Part shown: positions 46,005-55,029 of the stretch, piece by piece
Layout: every line of letters starts with the position of its first letter
Position numbering within the stretch: position 1 is the first letter of the stretch
Assembly: GCF_963676285.1 (NCBI RefSeq)
Contig: NZ_OY781062.1
Span: forward strand, 347,021-411,020
Source: an uncultured Sphaerochaeta sp.
Lineage (GTDB): Bacteria; Spirochaetota; Spirochaetia; Sphaerochaetales; Sphaerochaetaceae
Reading direction: 5' to 3'
DNA length: 64,000 nucleotides
Program-made: the position numbers and the translations under genes
Notes under the pieces: model-generated
The model's input: only the letters and a program-made list of their open reading frames with translations
Database searches by the model: none
What the model was told of the DNA's origin: nothing

Positions 46005-46035
46005 TGCCGTCCGGTGCAGTGATGTACCGGCGGCA
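46005..46035 (+). terminator. Hairpin between binding-protein and permease genes of the ugp-like operon
   Basis: TGCCGTCCGGT (46005-46015) pairs with ACCGGCGGCA (46026-46035) with one bulged T. No clear T run follows. It occupies the same place as the hairpin in the arabinoside operon. Confidence 0.55.
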
Positions 46036-46065
46036 TTATCTTGCTAATAAGGAATGCTTGGTACC

Positions 46066-46971
46066 ATGAAACAACGTACTCCACTACAACGACGTATAGA
46101 ATCAGGAAAGGACTTTGCAACTGTTCTTCCTGCCTTACTTTTTTTAGGGCTGTTCATTTACTATCCAGTAGTACAGGTGGTAAGAATCAGTTTCACCAAT
46201 TGGAATTTGATCAATGATAATTATAAATATGTGGGACTGAAGAACTGGATCTGGTTGTTTCAGGGATCTGGCACAAAGTATCTCTTGAATTCCTTGAAAG
46301 TGACTGCACTCTTTACCCTTGGAGAACTTACCATCACCATCGTTGGGGGTATGATCTTTGCGCTTATCATGAACCGAATCACTGCATCGTTTTCCGTCAT
46401 GCGTGCTCTAGTATTTCTCCCAAAATATGTAGCTATGTCCAGCGCAGCAGTTGTCTTTATATGGATATTGAATACACAGAACGGTATTCTTAACTTTTTC
46501 ATTGAACAATTCGGGGGAGAACGCGTCAATTGGCTGGGTGACCGAAACCGCGCCCTGCTGTCAATTCTTATGCTTACAGGATGGAGAACAGTTGGTTATG
46601 GCATGATGATCTATATTGCTTCAATGCGAGGTATCAGCAAGAACTACTATGAAGCGGCCTCAATAGATGGTGCAAGCAAGTGGATCCAATTTTCCAGAAT
46701 CACACTGCCTCTTCTTTCTCCAACTACACTTTTCCTTTTTGTAACTACTTTTATCTCTGCTATGAAGGTATTCCAATCTGTTGATGTGCTTACTAGTGGC
46801 GGACCATACCGTTCCACTGAAGTAATTGTATTCATGATTTACAAGTATGCAATGGAAGATTTCCGGATGGATCGTGCATCCACCATTGCAGTAGTCTTCT
46901 TCCTCGTGCTGCTAGCTATCACCGCTGCTACGATGAGAATATCCAATAAGAGGGTGAACTATGATGCATGA
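46066..46971 (+). CDS. ABC transporter permease, UgpA type
   Basis: A 301-residue permease with six helices and the docking loop EAASIDGASKWIQFSRITLPLL near residues 200-222. RISFTNWNLIN in the N-terminal part is typical of the MalF side. ATG 46066 is preferred because AAGGA touches the earlier ATG at 46054 and leaves no spacing for it. It overlaps the next permease by 11 bases. Confidence 0.92.
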   Translation: MKQRTPLQRRIESGKDFATVLPALLFLGLFIYYPVVQVVRISFTNWNLINDNYKYVGLKNWIWLFQGSGTKYLLNSLKVTALFTLGELTITIVGGMIFALIMNRITASFSVMRALVFLPKYVAMSSAAVVFIWILNTQNGILNFFIEQFGGERVNWLGDRNRALLSILMLTGWRTVGYGMMIYIASMRGISKNYYEAASIDGASKWIQFSRITLPLLSPTTLFLFVTTFISAMKVFQSVDVLTSGGPYRSTEVIVFMIYKYAMEDFRMDRASTIAVVFFLVLLAITAATMRISNKRVNYDA

Positions 46972-47848
46972 TTCAATAACACAAGAGCAAGCACGATTGT
47001 TGAACGAGAGGGCTATAAAAAGGAAGCAGGTGCTCACAATCCTGCAATATGCACTGGCAGTCCTGGTAACATTGTTCATGATTTTTCCATTATATTGGAT
47101 GTTCATTTCTTCGGTAAAATCCCAGGAAGAAATATTGCTTGCGCTTCCCACTTTCTGGCCAAAAGAGTGGCATTTTGAAAATTATTCGAATGTAATGCAG
47201 CGCGCCAATTTCAGCAAGTATTATTACAATACAATCGTAATGACTGCAGGAATCCTTATCAGTCAGGTTGTCACAGGTGTACTAGCAGCCTATGGTTTTT
47301 CCAAAGGAAAGTTCAAAGGCAAGAAGGTCTTGTTTGTATTGGTACTTGGCGCACTCATGATTCCCTTGCAGGTGACATTCATTCCTTTGTATATCATGTT
47401 TGCAAATTGGAAGCTTACCGACACATTCCTTGGTCTGATTCTACCAGAAATGGTCTCTCCCTATTATATCTTCATGATGCGACAAGCATTCCTTACTGTA
47501 GACGATTCCTATATAGAAGCAGCCAAGATAGATGGAATGGGGAGGCTGGGTATTATAACAAGAGTGCTCGTGCCTATGTGTAAATCAACCTTGATCACCA
47601 TTACTTTGGTTACCTTCACAAATGGATGGAATTCCTATTTCTGGCCGAAGATCATTGCCAAGAATGAGGTACGACGAGTATTGACTGTAGGTTTAGTCCA
47701 TCTCCGTAATACTTTTGCAGGACTTGATACCATGAACAACCATGAGATTATGGCAGGTGCAGTCATGAGTGTCCTTCCAGTCATTGTCCTGTTCTTCATC
47801 TTCCAGAAATACATGCTTACCGGGTATGAAAAGACAGCAATGAAATAA
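46961..47848 (+). CDS. ABC transporter permease, UgpE type
   Basis: A 295-residue permease with six helices and the docking loop EAAKIDGMGRLGIITRVLVPMC near residues 187-208. ALMIPLQVTFIPLYIMF and WNSYFWPKII are typical for MalG/UgpE. A tandem ATGATG starts within the upstream gene. A 14-base gap separates it from the phosphodiesterase gene. As with the other importer, no ATPase gene is present. Confidence 0.92.
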   Translation: MMHDSITQEQARLLNERAIKRKQVLTILQYALAVLVTLFMIFPLYWMFISSVKSQEEILLALPTFWPKEWHFENYSNVMQRANFSKYYYNTIVMTAGILISQVVTGVLAAYGFSKGKFKGKKVLFVLVLGALMIPLQVTFIPLYIMFANWKLTDTFLGLILPEMVSPYYIFMMRQAFLTVDDSYIEAAKIDGMGRLGIITRVLVPMCKSTLITITLVTFTNGWNSYFWPKIIAKNEVRRVLTVGLVHLRNTFAGLDTMNNHEIMAGAVMSVLPVIVLFFIFQKYMLTGYEKTAMK

Positions 47849-47862
47849 GAGGCAGGGAACAT

Positions 47863-48567
47863 ATGAAGGTTATTGCTCATAGAGGATTTAGTGGTGTATA
47901 TCCTGAGAACACCATGCTTGCATTTGATAAAGCATTGGAAGCTGGGTGTACTGCCATTGAATTGGATGTACATTTCTCAAAAGATGGTTCACTGGTTATC
48001 ATCCATGATGAAACCCTGGATAGAACTACTGATGCTGTAGGGTTTGTGCGTGACTTCACCCTAGCAGAGCTGCAAAAATGTAATGCTGGAACAATCAATA
48101 CGTTCCAAACAATTCCAACACTTGATGAGTACTTCATATGGGCAAGAAACCATGGAATATATACCAATATAGAAATTAAGACCGATCGCTACTACTACCA
48201 AGGAATTGAGCAAGCTACATTGGATTTAATCAATAAGCATGATTTGAAAGACCAATGCCTTATCAGCTCTTTTAATCATGGTTCAGTAATCAGAATGAAA
48301 CAACTTGACAGCTCTATACTCTGTGCATTTCTGGTTGATGCAAAAGGTCTTGGAGCAGCTGGCGCTTATTGTGCAAGCTTTGGTGTTGGGTATTATCACC
48401 CAAACGGGGTATCCCTTACACAGCAGGCTGTTGAAGAATGTCATGACCATGGAGTTAAGGTAAATGTTTGGACTGTAGATAGCCTTGATCGTATGCACGA
48501 TATGAATAGTTGGAATGTGGACGGAGTCATTACCAATTATTGTGACGCTGTCTTAAAACTAGTTTAG
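47863..48567 (+). CDS. ugpQ: Glycerophosphodiester phosphodiesterase
   Basis: Cuts glycerophosphodiesters into glycerol-3-phosphate and an alcohol. The 234-residue TIM-barrel protein shows IAHRGFSGVYPENTMLAF, AIELDVHFSKDGSLVIIHDETLDRTTD, the catalytic histidines and metal acids of GDPD enzymes, and NVWTVDSLDRM at the C terminus. No signal peptide is seen, so it is cytoplasmic like UgpQ. It lies in the importer operon. Confidence 0.94.
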   Translation: MKVIAHRGFSGVYPENTMLAFDKALEAGCTAIELDVHFSKDGSLVIIHDETLDRTTDAVGFVRDFTLAELQKCNAGTINTFQTIPTLDEYFIWARNHGIYTNIEIKTDRYYYQGIEQATLDLINKHDLKDQCLISSFNHGSVIRMKQLDSSILCAFLVDAKGLGAAGAYCASFGVGYYHPNGVSLTQQAVEECHDHGVKVNVWTVDSLDRMHDMNSWNVDGVITNYCDAVLKLV

Positions 48568-48575
48568 GAGTATTC

Positions 48576-49484
48576 ATGCAGAGAAAACGTAATGTAGTTA
48601 TAGTGCTTCTACTTTTCATGGCATTATCTTTGTTTGCTTCCCATTTGCTGGTACGACATCCAGGTGATTTTGCCATCTATTTTCTTGATCTTGAGGTAAG
48701 CGAAACAGCCGAGGACAAAAGTGGGGACGCAACCATTCTCATCAGTCCTGAAGGGCAGGTAATGCTCCTCGATTGCGGACACCCTGAGAGTGCCCCACAA
48801 GTCCAGGGAGCACTCAACGCATTAGGTGTAGAGGAGATAGATATATTTGTCGCTTCTCATCCACATATTGATCATATTGGCGCATTCCCTGCTATTGCAG
48901 CATCATTTCCAATCCACCAGATGTATCGCTCAGCTTTGGAGTATCCAACAAATACGAATCAGGCAGCGCTTATGGCAGCCGAAGCAAATCAAATACCTAC
49001 GACTATCCTTGCAGAGGGGGATTCATTTTCCTTTGGTGGGTCAATTAAGGTCGCAGTATTCAATCCTCCACGTGAGATAGTGTATCCAAAGAACTATCCT
49101 GATAACTCAACGCAATTTGTGAATAATCACTCACTTGCCTTACAGTTTCAGTATGGTAGTTCTACTGCATGGTTCTCTGGTGATTTGTATATGATTCAAG
49201 AACGTAAGCTTACCCAGAAGTATGGAGATGCAATCCAAAGTGATGTTGCAAAAGCCAATCATCATGGAGGGGATACTTCAAACAGTCTTCGTTGGATTCG
49301 CACCCTTGATGCAGATATTGTTGTGGCAATGCACGACCAGCTAGACAGCATGACGGTTTACAACAACTACAAGAAGTATGGAGCAGAATACCATCTTACG
49401 CTGAATGATGGATTGGTGAAAGTCGTTATGGATGATGCCAAGCATTACCAGGTTTTTGATACAAAAGAAAGTTGGATGAATTAA
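48576..49484 (+). CDS. Exported metallo-beta-lactamase-fold protein, ComEC-C-like
   Basis: A 302-residue protein with a hydrophobic N-terminal helix (about 8-24) as signal or anchor, then an MBL domain with DATILISPEGQVMLLDCG, ASHPHIDHIG (HxHxDH present), WFSGDL and KANHHGGDTSNS, the last typical of the ComEC C-terminal type. These often cut phosphodiesters or nucleic acid. It is the last gene of the ugp-like operon and may split phosphodiesters outside the cytoplasm before uptake; that is inference. Confidence 0.8.
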   Translation: MQRKRNVVIVLLLFMALSLFASHLLVRHPGDFAIYFLDLEVSETAEDKSGDATILISPEGQVMLLDCGHPESAPQVQGALNALGVEEIDIFVASHPHIDHIGAFPAIAASFPIHQMYRSALEYPTNTNQAALMAAEANQIPTTILAEGDSFSFGGSIKVAVFNPPREIVYPKNYPDNSTQFVNNHSLALQFQYGSSTAWFSGDLYMIQERKLTQKYGDAIQSDVAKANHHGGDTSNSLRWIRTLDADIVVAMHDQLDSMTVYNNYKKYGAEYHLTLNDGLVKVVMDDAKHYQVFDTKESWMN

Positions 49485-49507
49485 TTCCTATGAGGTTAGC
49501 CAGTAAG

Positions 49508-49535
49508 AAACGGGATGGTATTTGCCATCCCGTTT
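49508..49535. terminator. Bidirectional terminator between convergent genes
   Basis: AAACGGGATGG (49508-49518) and CCATCCCGTTT (49525-49535) pair perfectly around TATTTG and give T-rich ends on both strands. Confidence 0.8.
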
Positions 49536-49573
49536 CATTCGTAAAGAAAAACAAAAACTAAATAATTCGCACA

Positions 49574-50689
49574 CTACAGGGTGTACGCTTCTGTCTCTGA
49601 GGAGGTATCCCCTGCAATATCAATCTCATACATACCATTTTCCAAGGTGGCTACCAACAGTACGTTGGCACTCTTCTCATAGCTATCTACAATTTCTGCT
49701 GCATCAAGATAGACTCCATATCCTTCACGGATAGTACTGTACGTAACAGAAGCAGTGTCAGTTACCGTAGTATCGGGAAAGTTGATGACATAGAGTGGTT
49801 CATTGATTCCTTCTGGCTTGGTAATAAGTCTTGTGGTAGTATCATCACTGGTGGCATACATGAATGCATGCTTATTATACGATTCATTTGTGTCATGCAT
49901 CAGGTTGAAGGTAGCTGCAGAGGGGGTCGAGGCTGCATACAGCTTGCCATCAGTGGTAAGGAGATATACATCGGAATTGATAGCTGCCATTGAGGCAAAT
50001 CGATAAGTCTTCGTAGATTCATCCATTTCAATCACTGAGGTATCACCCGTTGTCGGATCATCTACATAAAAATGTTTGTAGTCTCCGCTAGTATTTACAA
50101 GAGTAATAAGTAGGGGATTTGTTGCAGATACTCCCATATGCTCCTTTCCACTCAGCTGAAGCACTGATACAAGATCATACCCATTCACTGCTCCGGTGGT
50201 AGCAATTTCTGATGCAGGCACATCATAATCAAAAAGCTTATAGGTACTTGTAGCATCTTTGGTAAGAACCAAACCATTAGCCAACAATAAAACCCTTTCA
50301 TTTGTTGTGAAACCACTTAATTCAGTAATCAATTCTGTGGATATGTTGTAGCGATATAGTTTTTTTGTGCCGTCATTTGTCTGGAACACAACCTCTCCGC
50401 CAGTGGTATCTACATATGCAGATTGAATAATATTTCCTTCTTCATTGGCTACCAGCTTTGTTGAACTCGTACCATCGGTGGAGAAGAGTCCTTCACTCGT
50501 AAGATAATACAGCGTTCTAGGAGCAGTCGTATCCAGTCCAACTATCTGTTTGTAGACTATACCAACAGGTGCCTTTGACTCACTGATCTGGCGAAACAGA
50601 CCTGCTGTTGCATCGGCATTACAGCTGAGTAGCATGAAAGAGAGGAGAAGTGTAAGTGTAATCGATGTCAATATATGGTTTTTCTTCAT
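49574..50689 (-). CDS. Lipoprotein, probably beta-propeller-like
   Basis: A 371-residue protein with a lipoprotein signal ending in LLSC (C23 as lipid site). The mature part is threonine-rich and built from repeating strand pairs such as LYYLTSEGLFSTDG, GEVVFQTNDGTKKLYRY and DVYLLTTDGKLYAAS, spaced about 45 residues, suggesting a beta-propeller. No known family is recognised. It follows the barrel-like gene on the same strand after 11 bases; the pair may act in the outer membrane. Confidence 0.7.
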   Translation of the reverse strand: MKKNHILTSITLTLLLSFMLLSCNADATAGLFRQISESKAPVGIVYKQIVGLDTTAPRTLYYLTSEGLFSTDGTSSTKLVANEEGNIIQSAYVDTTGGEVVFQTNDGTKKLYRYNISTELITELSGFTTNERVLLLANGLVLTKDATSTYKLFDYDVPASEIATTGAVNGYDLVSVLQLSGKEHMGVSATNPLLITLVNTSGDYKHFYVDDPTTGDTSVIEMDESTKTYRFASMAAINSDVYLLTTDGKLYAASTPSAATFNLMHDTNESYNKHAFMYATSDDTTTRLITKPEGINEPLYVINFPDTTVTDTASVTYSTIREGYGVYLDAAEIVDSYEKSANVLLVATLENGMYEIDIAGDTSSETEAYTL

Positions 50690-50700
50690 GGGAAGTACTC

Positions 50701-51297
50701 CTATTGTCTGTAACTGATGGCGAGGGTGATGGGTACAAAACCCACGAGCGCATTGTCTTGTTGCAAATCTTCATAGTAGTTGAATTCTGGAATCAACCAA
50801 AGTCCGGTATTGATACCAAACCCCCAGTTCTCTCCAGGAAACCAAGTGACGCCAACTTCCATGTTTGCGTACATGGTCATCATGGAAGCGTCATTGTACT
50901 TGATGTACGCTCCACCAAGACCAAAGGAAATGGGAAGGTCCCACTCACCCTGGACAGGGACATATGAATACTTTGCGTAAAAAGGAACTGCAGTAAACAA
51001 CATCTTGGCTGCAGAAAAATTGAAGTTATACCCGATCTCACCACCAATTGCTGTCTTTGGGGTATTGAAAACCTGATAACTAATGGCACCATATCCGCCA
51101 ACCTTCATACCCGTATTATCTTCTCCCGGGCCTACGAATGTAGATGGAGATTCATCAGAAAAGAAATGGGTAAAGGCAGGAATGGTGGTTCCTATCTTGA
51201 ATGAGAAGATTTGATTTCCTTTATCATAGGTGTCAGCTGCAAAGAGAGAAGCTGAAAGCAAGACAAGGAATAGTGGTAACAGTAGTAATTTTTTCAT
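50701..51297 (-). CDS. Outer-membrane beta-barrel-like protein
   Basis: A 198-residue protein. The signal peptide ends near SLFAAD. Alternating strands rich in glycine and aromatics (GGYGAISYQVF, AIGGEIGYNFNF, FYAKYSYVPV, GLGGAYIKYND, WGFGINTGLWLIPEFNYY) and a C-terminal ITLAISYRQ fit a small barrel of 8 strands or so. ATG 51297 follows GAGG; an upstream in-frame start is less well placed. It is divergent from folD. Confidence 0.72.
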   Translation of the reverse strand: MKKLLLLPLFLVLLSASLFAADTYDKGNQIFSFKIGTTIPAFTHFFSDESPSTFVGPGEDNTGMKVGGYGAISYQVFNTPKTAIGGEIGYNFNFSAAKMLFTAVPFYAKYSYVPVQGEWDLPISFGLGGAYIKYNDASMMTMYANMEVGVTWFPGENWGFGINTGLWLIPEFNYYEDLQQDNALVGFVPITLAISYRQ

Positions 51298-51473
51298 TCG
51301 GTACCTCAGTATATGTACAGGAAACAAGGGGGATTCCTGTCAGTTACAATAGCATAGCTTCATACCCACTGAAAAGTATAGTAACAGAAGAATGGAAAAG
51401 CAAACAGACGGTTTACCTTTGTTGCCATTCGTTGGTATTTTACGGTACTGTAGGGGATATTGAGGAGCAAGAC

Positions 51474-52358
51474 ATGCAGATACTATCAGGAAAAGAAGTA
51501 GCGCAAAACGTATATGATACACTCACCGAGGAAGCAAAACATTTCTTGGAGAATTATGGGTATGCACCGACTCTTGCAGTTGTTCTGGTAGGCGAGGACC
51601 CAGCGAGTCAAAGCTATGTGGCCGGGAAGAAGAAAGCATGCCTCTCACTCGGTTTTGGCCATAAGGACTATCATCTTCCCTCCGATACTTCGCAGGAGCA
51701 GCTCCTTGCACTAATTCATCAATTGAATGCAGATTCTTCTGTACATGGGATCTTGGTACAGATGCCGCTCCCTGATGGACTCAATCCTGATCAGGTGATC
51801 CAAGCAATCGCTGTTGAAAAAGACGTAGATGGCTTCCATCCTCAGAGTGTAGGGAACCTCCTGATAGGCAACCCTGGCTTTGTAAGCTGCACACCGAAGG
51901 GAGTTATGGAAATACTTGACTATTACCACATAGAGACCGCAGGCAAGCATGCTGTAATCGTGGGGAGAAGCAATATTGTAGGGAAGCCCATGGCAAGCCT
52001 CCTGATGCAGAAGGGAAGAGATGCAACGGTGACCATCTGTCATTCAAGAACGAAAGATCTCCCATCTATCACACGCAAAGCAGATATTCTCATTGCTGCA
52101 ATTGGAAGACCCCACTTTATTACATCCGATATGGTAAAAGATGGGGTAGTGGTCATTGATGTAGGAATTAACAGAATTGAGGACGCCAGTCGTAAGCGTG
52201 GCTACCGACTGGTAGGTGATGTCGACTATGAACACGTCTCACCACGCTGCAACGCCATTACTCCGGTTCCCGGTGGGGTTGGGGTAATGACCATTGCCAT
52301 GCTTATGAAAAATACCATGCAAGCTGCAATGCAGTTTGCAAGCAAGGAAGTGAAATGA
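51474..52358 (+). CDS. folD: Methylenetetrahydrofolate dehydrogenase/cyclohydrolase
   Basis: Bifunctional enzyme of one-carbon metabolism. The 294-residue protein has VGEDPASQSYVAGKKKAC with the catalytic lysine, QMPLPDGLN, KDVDGFHPQSVGNL, and the NADP loop GRSNIVGKPMASLL, ending with TPVPGGVGVMTIAMLM. ATG 51474 follows GAGGAG; a longer in-frame start overlaps the divergent barrel gene. TTGCCA (51422) and TACTGT (51446) 18 bases apart may be its promoter. It overlaps miaB by four bases. Confidence 0.96.
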   Translation: MQILSGKEVAQNVYDTLTEEAKHFLENYGYAPTLAVVLVGEDPASQSYVAGKKKACLSLGFGHKDYHLPSDTSQEQLLALIHQLNADSSVHGILVQMPLPDGLNPDQVIQAIAVEKDVDGFHPQSVGNLLIGNPGFVSCTPKGVMEILDYYHIETAGKHAVIVGRSNIVGKPMASLLMQKGRDATVTICHSRTKDLPSITRKADILIAAIGRPHFITSDMVKDGVVVIDVGINRIEDASRKRGYRLVGDVDYEHVSPRCNAITPVPGGVGVMTIAMLMKNTMQAAMQFASKEVK

Positions 52359-53650
52359 TTCACAAATATTGGCTTGAGACCTACGGTTGCCAGATGAACA
52401 TTGCCGAGAGCAATGCACTGGAACTGCAGCTCAAAGGAGCCGGATTGGTTCCAGCAGCAAGTGCTGAACAAGCAGATTGCGCTATATTGAATACCTGTAC
52501 TGTACGAAAAAGTGCTGATAATCGTATCTGGGGAAGACTTGGTTTCTTCGGTAGGATCAAGAAAGAGCGACCCTTTACCTTGATCGTAACCGGCTGTATG
52601 GCAGAACGCCTCCAAGAAGACCTGAAGGATGAGGCACCACAGGTAGATTATGTAATCGGAACAAATGACAAACAACGTATCGTCAATATCCTCACCAGCA
52701 AGGATGGGAAAATGGACGAGCACTCCCAGTCCTATACCTTTGGATCATCTTACTATCAGGAAGGTGAGTTCAGCTCCTTTATTCCCATCATGAACGGCTG
52801 TAATAATTTTTGTGCCTACTGCATTGTTCCCTATGTACGTGGAAGAGAAGTCTCGCGTCCGGTTGATGATATCATCAAGGAATTTGCATTCCTAGATTCT
52901 AAGGGTGTGAAGGAAGTGACTCTCCTTGGACAGAATGTAAACAGTTATCACTTTGAGCAGAATGGGGAGATTATCAACTTTCCCAAGTTGCTGAAAATTC
53001 TTGCTGCCCAAAAGCACTCAGTCAAGTGGATACGTTTTGAAAGCCCGCACCCCAAGGATTTTACCAGCGAACTGGTACAGGTGATCAAGGAAGAGAAAGT
53101 AATAGCCCGTCACCTGCATATTCCATTGCAGAGTGGATCAACGAGAATCCTCTCCCTCATGAACCGTAAATACTCTCAAGAACAATTTCTTTCTCTGATT
53201 GATGAAATCAGGGAAGCTGTTCCCGAGATTACCTTCTCTACTGATGTTATGGTGGGCTTCCCCTCTGAAACAGAGGAGGAGTACCAGGAAACACTGCACG
53301 TACTCTCACATATGAGGTGTCTTGAAGCATTCATGTACTACTTTAATCCCAGAGAAGGCACCAAGGCAGTAGACATGGAAGGACAAGTGGATGAGGAAGT
53401 AAGGAAGAGACGATTGAGTGAACTCATTTCTTTCCAACATGCAATTTTTGCGGAAGAGAAAACAAAACGCAGTCATGAGGAAGTTAAGGTATTGGTTACC
53501 CAGGTTTCCAAGCATGATGCTTCCCAGATGCTTGGGAAAACAGAACACAATGAAATGGTGGTTTTCTCTGGTTCTCCTGAAAGAGGAAGCATTGTTACAG
53601 TTCGCCTGAATGAATTGAAAGGAAACACGTATAGCGGGATTCTGGTATAA
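52355..53650 (+). CDS. miaB: tRNA-2-methylthio-N6-dimethylallyladenosine synthase
   Basis: Radical-SAM methylthiotransferase that modifies A37 of tRNAs reading U-starting codons. The 431-residue protein has the N-terminal cluster cysteines (ETYGCQMN, LNTCTVRKSADN, VTGCMAERL), the radical-SAM motif CNNFCAYC near residue 149-156 and a C-terminal TRAM domain (about 375-431). VPYVRGREVSRP supports MiaB rather than RimO or MtaB. Confidence 0.96.
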   Translation: MIHKYWLETYGCQMNIAESNALELQLKGAGLVPAASAEQADCAILNTCTVRKSADNRIWGRLGFFGRIKKERPFTLIVTGCMAERLQEDLKDEAPQVDYVIGTNDKQRIVNILTSKDGKMDEHSQSYTFGSSYYQEGEFSSFIPIMNGCNNFCAYCIVPYVRGREVSRPVDDIIKEFAFLDSKGVKEVTLLGQNVNSYHFEQNGEIINFPKLLKILAAQKHSVKWIRFESPHPKDFTSELVQVIKEEKVIARHLHIPLQSGSTRILSLMNRKYSQEQFLSLIDEIREAVPEITFSTDVMVGFPSETEEEYQETLHVLSHMRCLEAFMYYFNPREGTKAVDMEGQVDEEVRKRRLSELISFQHAIFAEEKTKRSHEEVKVLVTQVSKHDASQMLGKTEHNEMVVFSGSPERGSIVTVRLNELKGNTYSGILV

Positions 53651-53661
53651 TCTGGAGTGTA

Positions 53662-54459
53662 ATGGAAAAACAACTAGCTTTTGAGAAAAAATTCAACACA
53701 CTCAGAGCAATGATCAGGGGAAGCCGTTCCCTGGTTGTGCTTACTGGTGCAGGCATCTCAACGCTCTCGGGTATACCTGACTTTCGAAGCAGCAGTGGAG
53801 TATATGCAAAACGTTGGAATGAGTATCGAGTTGAAGAGATCTTGAGTATTGGATTTTTCCATGCTCATCCAGAGCTCTTCTACGAATGGGCCAGAGAGTT
53901 CTGGTACAAATTGGATTCCTACCAACCGAATGTAGTACATACCAGTCTAGCTACCTTGGAGAGAAAAGGCTACATACGAGGTGTTTTCACACAAAACATT
54001 GATATGTTGCATAAAAAGGCAGGAAACCGAAAATGTTATGAATTGCATGGGAGTGCTGAACACCACCACTGCACAAACTGCAATAGCTACTACTCCTATG
54101 CATCCATTGCCCCTATCGTATTGAACGGGGAAGTACCACGGTGTACTCAGTGTGGGTCTGTGATAAAACCGGATATAACCTTCTATGGAGAGAACCTTGA
54201 TGCCTTGGTACTAGCCAAGGCATATGAGATGTTCAGCCATAGTGATCTTACACTTGTCCTGGGCTCCTCATTGTTGGTACAACCTGCTGCAAACCTGCCG
54301 TATCATTCACTGCAAAACAGCGCCTCACTGGTAATCGTAAACAAGCAAAAAACAGGATACGATCGTTCAGCTACGTTGCAGTTTACTGACCTACAACAAT
54401 TTGGTGAAGCACTTGAGGCGTTTGCAGAAACACTTGAGGAAAGAAAATCACTGGTTTAA
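53662..54459 (+). CDS. Sir2-family NAD-dependent protein deacylase
   Basis: A 265-residue sirtuin. LTGAGISTLSGIPDFRSSSGVY binds NAD, TQNIDMLHKKAG is the catalytic region, and YELHGSAEHHHCTNC with PRCTQCGSVIKPDITFYGENL gives the general-base histidine and four zinc cysteines. GSSLLVQPAANLP closes the Rossmann fold. It removes acyl groups from lysines with NAD+; acyl preference is not visible. GGAG precedes ATG 53662. Confidence 0.94.
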   Translation: MEKQLAFEKKFNTLRAMIRGSRSLVVLTGAGISTLSGIPDFRSSSGVYAKRWNEYRVEEILSIGFFHAHPELFYEWAREFWYKLDSYQPNVVHTSLATLERKGYIRGVFTQNIDMLHKKAGNRKCYELHGSAEHHHCTNCNSYYSYASIAPIVLNGEVPRCTQCGSVIKPDITFYGENLDALVLAKAYEMFSHSDLTLVLGSSLLVQPAANLPYHSLQNSASLVIVNKQKTGYDRSATLQFTDLQQFGEALEAFAETLEERKSLV

Positions 54460-54481
54460 CTTTCGCTTATTTATTCCCTCC

Positions 54482-54510
54482 TTGCCTTCTTTGTAAATTC
54501 TGAGTATAGT
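54482..54510 (+). promoter_or_regulatory. Promoter of the tmRNA gene
   Basis: TTGCCT (54482-54487), a 17-base spacer and TATAGT (54505-54510). Transcription should begin about 22 bases before the mature tmRNA end, so the precursor needs 5' cleavage by RNase P. Confidence 0.6.
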
Positions 54511-54538
54511 AAAGATACCTCAAGGGATCAGTCCCATT

Positions 54539-54913
54539 GGGGGTGTTTCGGTTTCGACTGGCGGAAGATCAGGCCAGTGGCTGCAAGCGGAGCGCCAACT
54601 CCTAAAACTAGCAAAAACATTTAACTGCCAAAAAAGAAGACGAAGTCTCCTTCGAAGCAGAATACGCCCTCGCTGCGTAACAGCACGATGACGTACAGGC
54701 CCGTCTGCTGCCGCTCTTAAGCAACGGATACCTGTAAAAGTAAGAGCTTACCCAACCCAGTGCCTATGGGGGAAGGGGACACTAAAGTAGGCTACAAAGA
54801 GCGGACGTTTTGCCGGTGAACCTAACGCACTTTGGAAAATTTGATCACCAGCTAAGCTTGTAGACGTCCCTGGGTGGCACGTTAGGACGGGGGTTCGAAT
54901 CCCCCCACCTCCA
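54539..54913 (+). ncRNA. ssrA: tmRNA (SsrA)
   Basis: A 375-base transfer-messenger RNA that frees stalled ribosomes and tags the broken protein. The 5' end GGGGGTG pairs with CACCTCC at 54906-54912 to make the acceptor stem (one G-U pair). TTTCGGTTTCGACTGG follows the 5' arm and GGTTCGAATCC is the T arm. The tag frame runs from GCC 54627 to TAA 54678-54680 and reads AKKEDEVSFEAEYALAA, ending in the YALAA degron. The 3' CCA is not encoded. Confidence 0.97.
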
Positions 54914-54921
54914 GAAACACA

Positions 54922-54949
54922 AAACCCGTCTTCTTCGGAAGGCGGGTTT
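54922..54949 (+). terminator. Rho-independent terminator of tmRNA
   Basis: AAACCCGTCTTC (54922-54933) pairs with GAAGGCGGGTTT (54938-54949) around a TTCG tetraloop with one wobble pair; CTTCAT follows. Confidence 0.85.
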
Positions 54950-55029
54950 CTTCATATTGCAGGTTGAGAATCACCTGCTGTCAGCCTATACTGTGGTGAT
55001 ATGAGTACAACTCTCTTTCAGGAGCCTTC

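Noticed and set aside
54539-54913. Separate tRNA gene at the end of the tmRNA
   Set aside because: The T arm and acceptor stem belong to the tRNA-like domain of tmRNA, and no anticodon arm is present.
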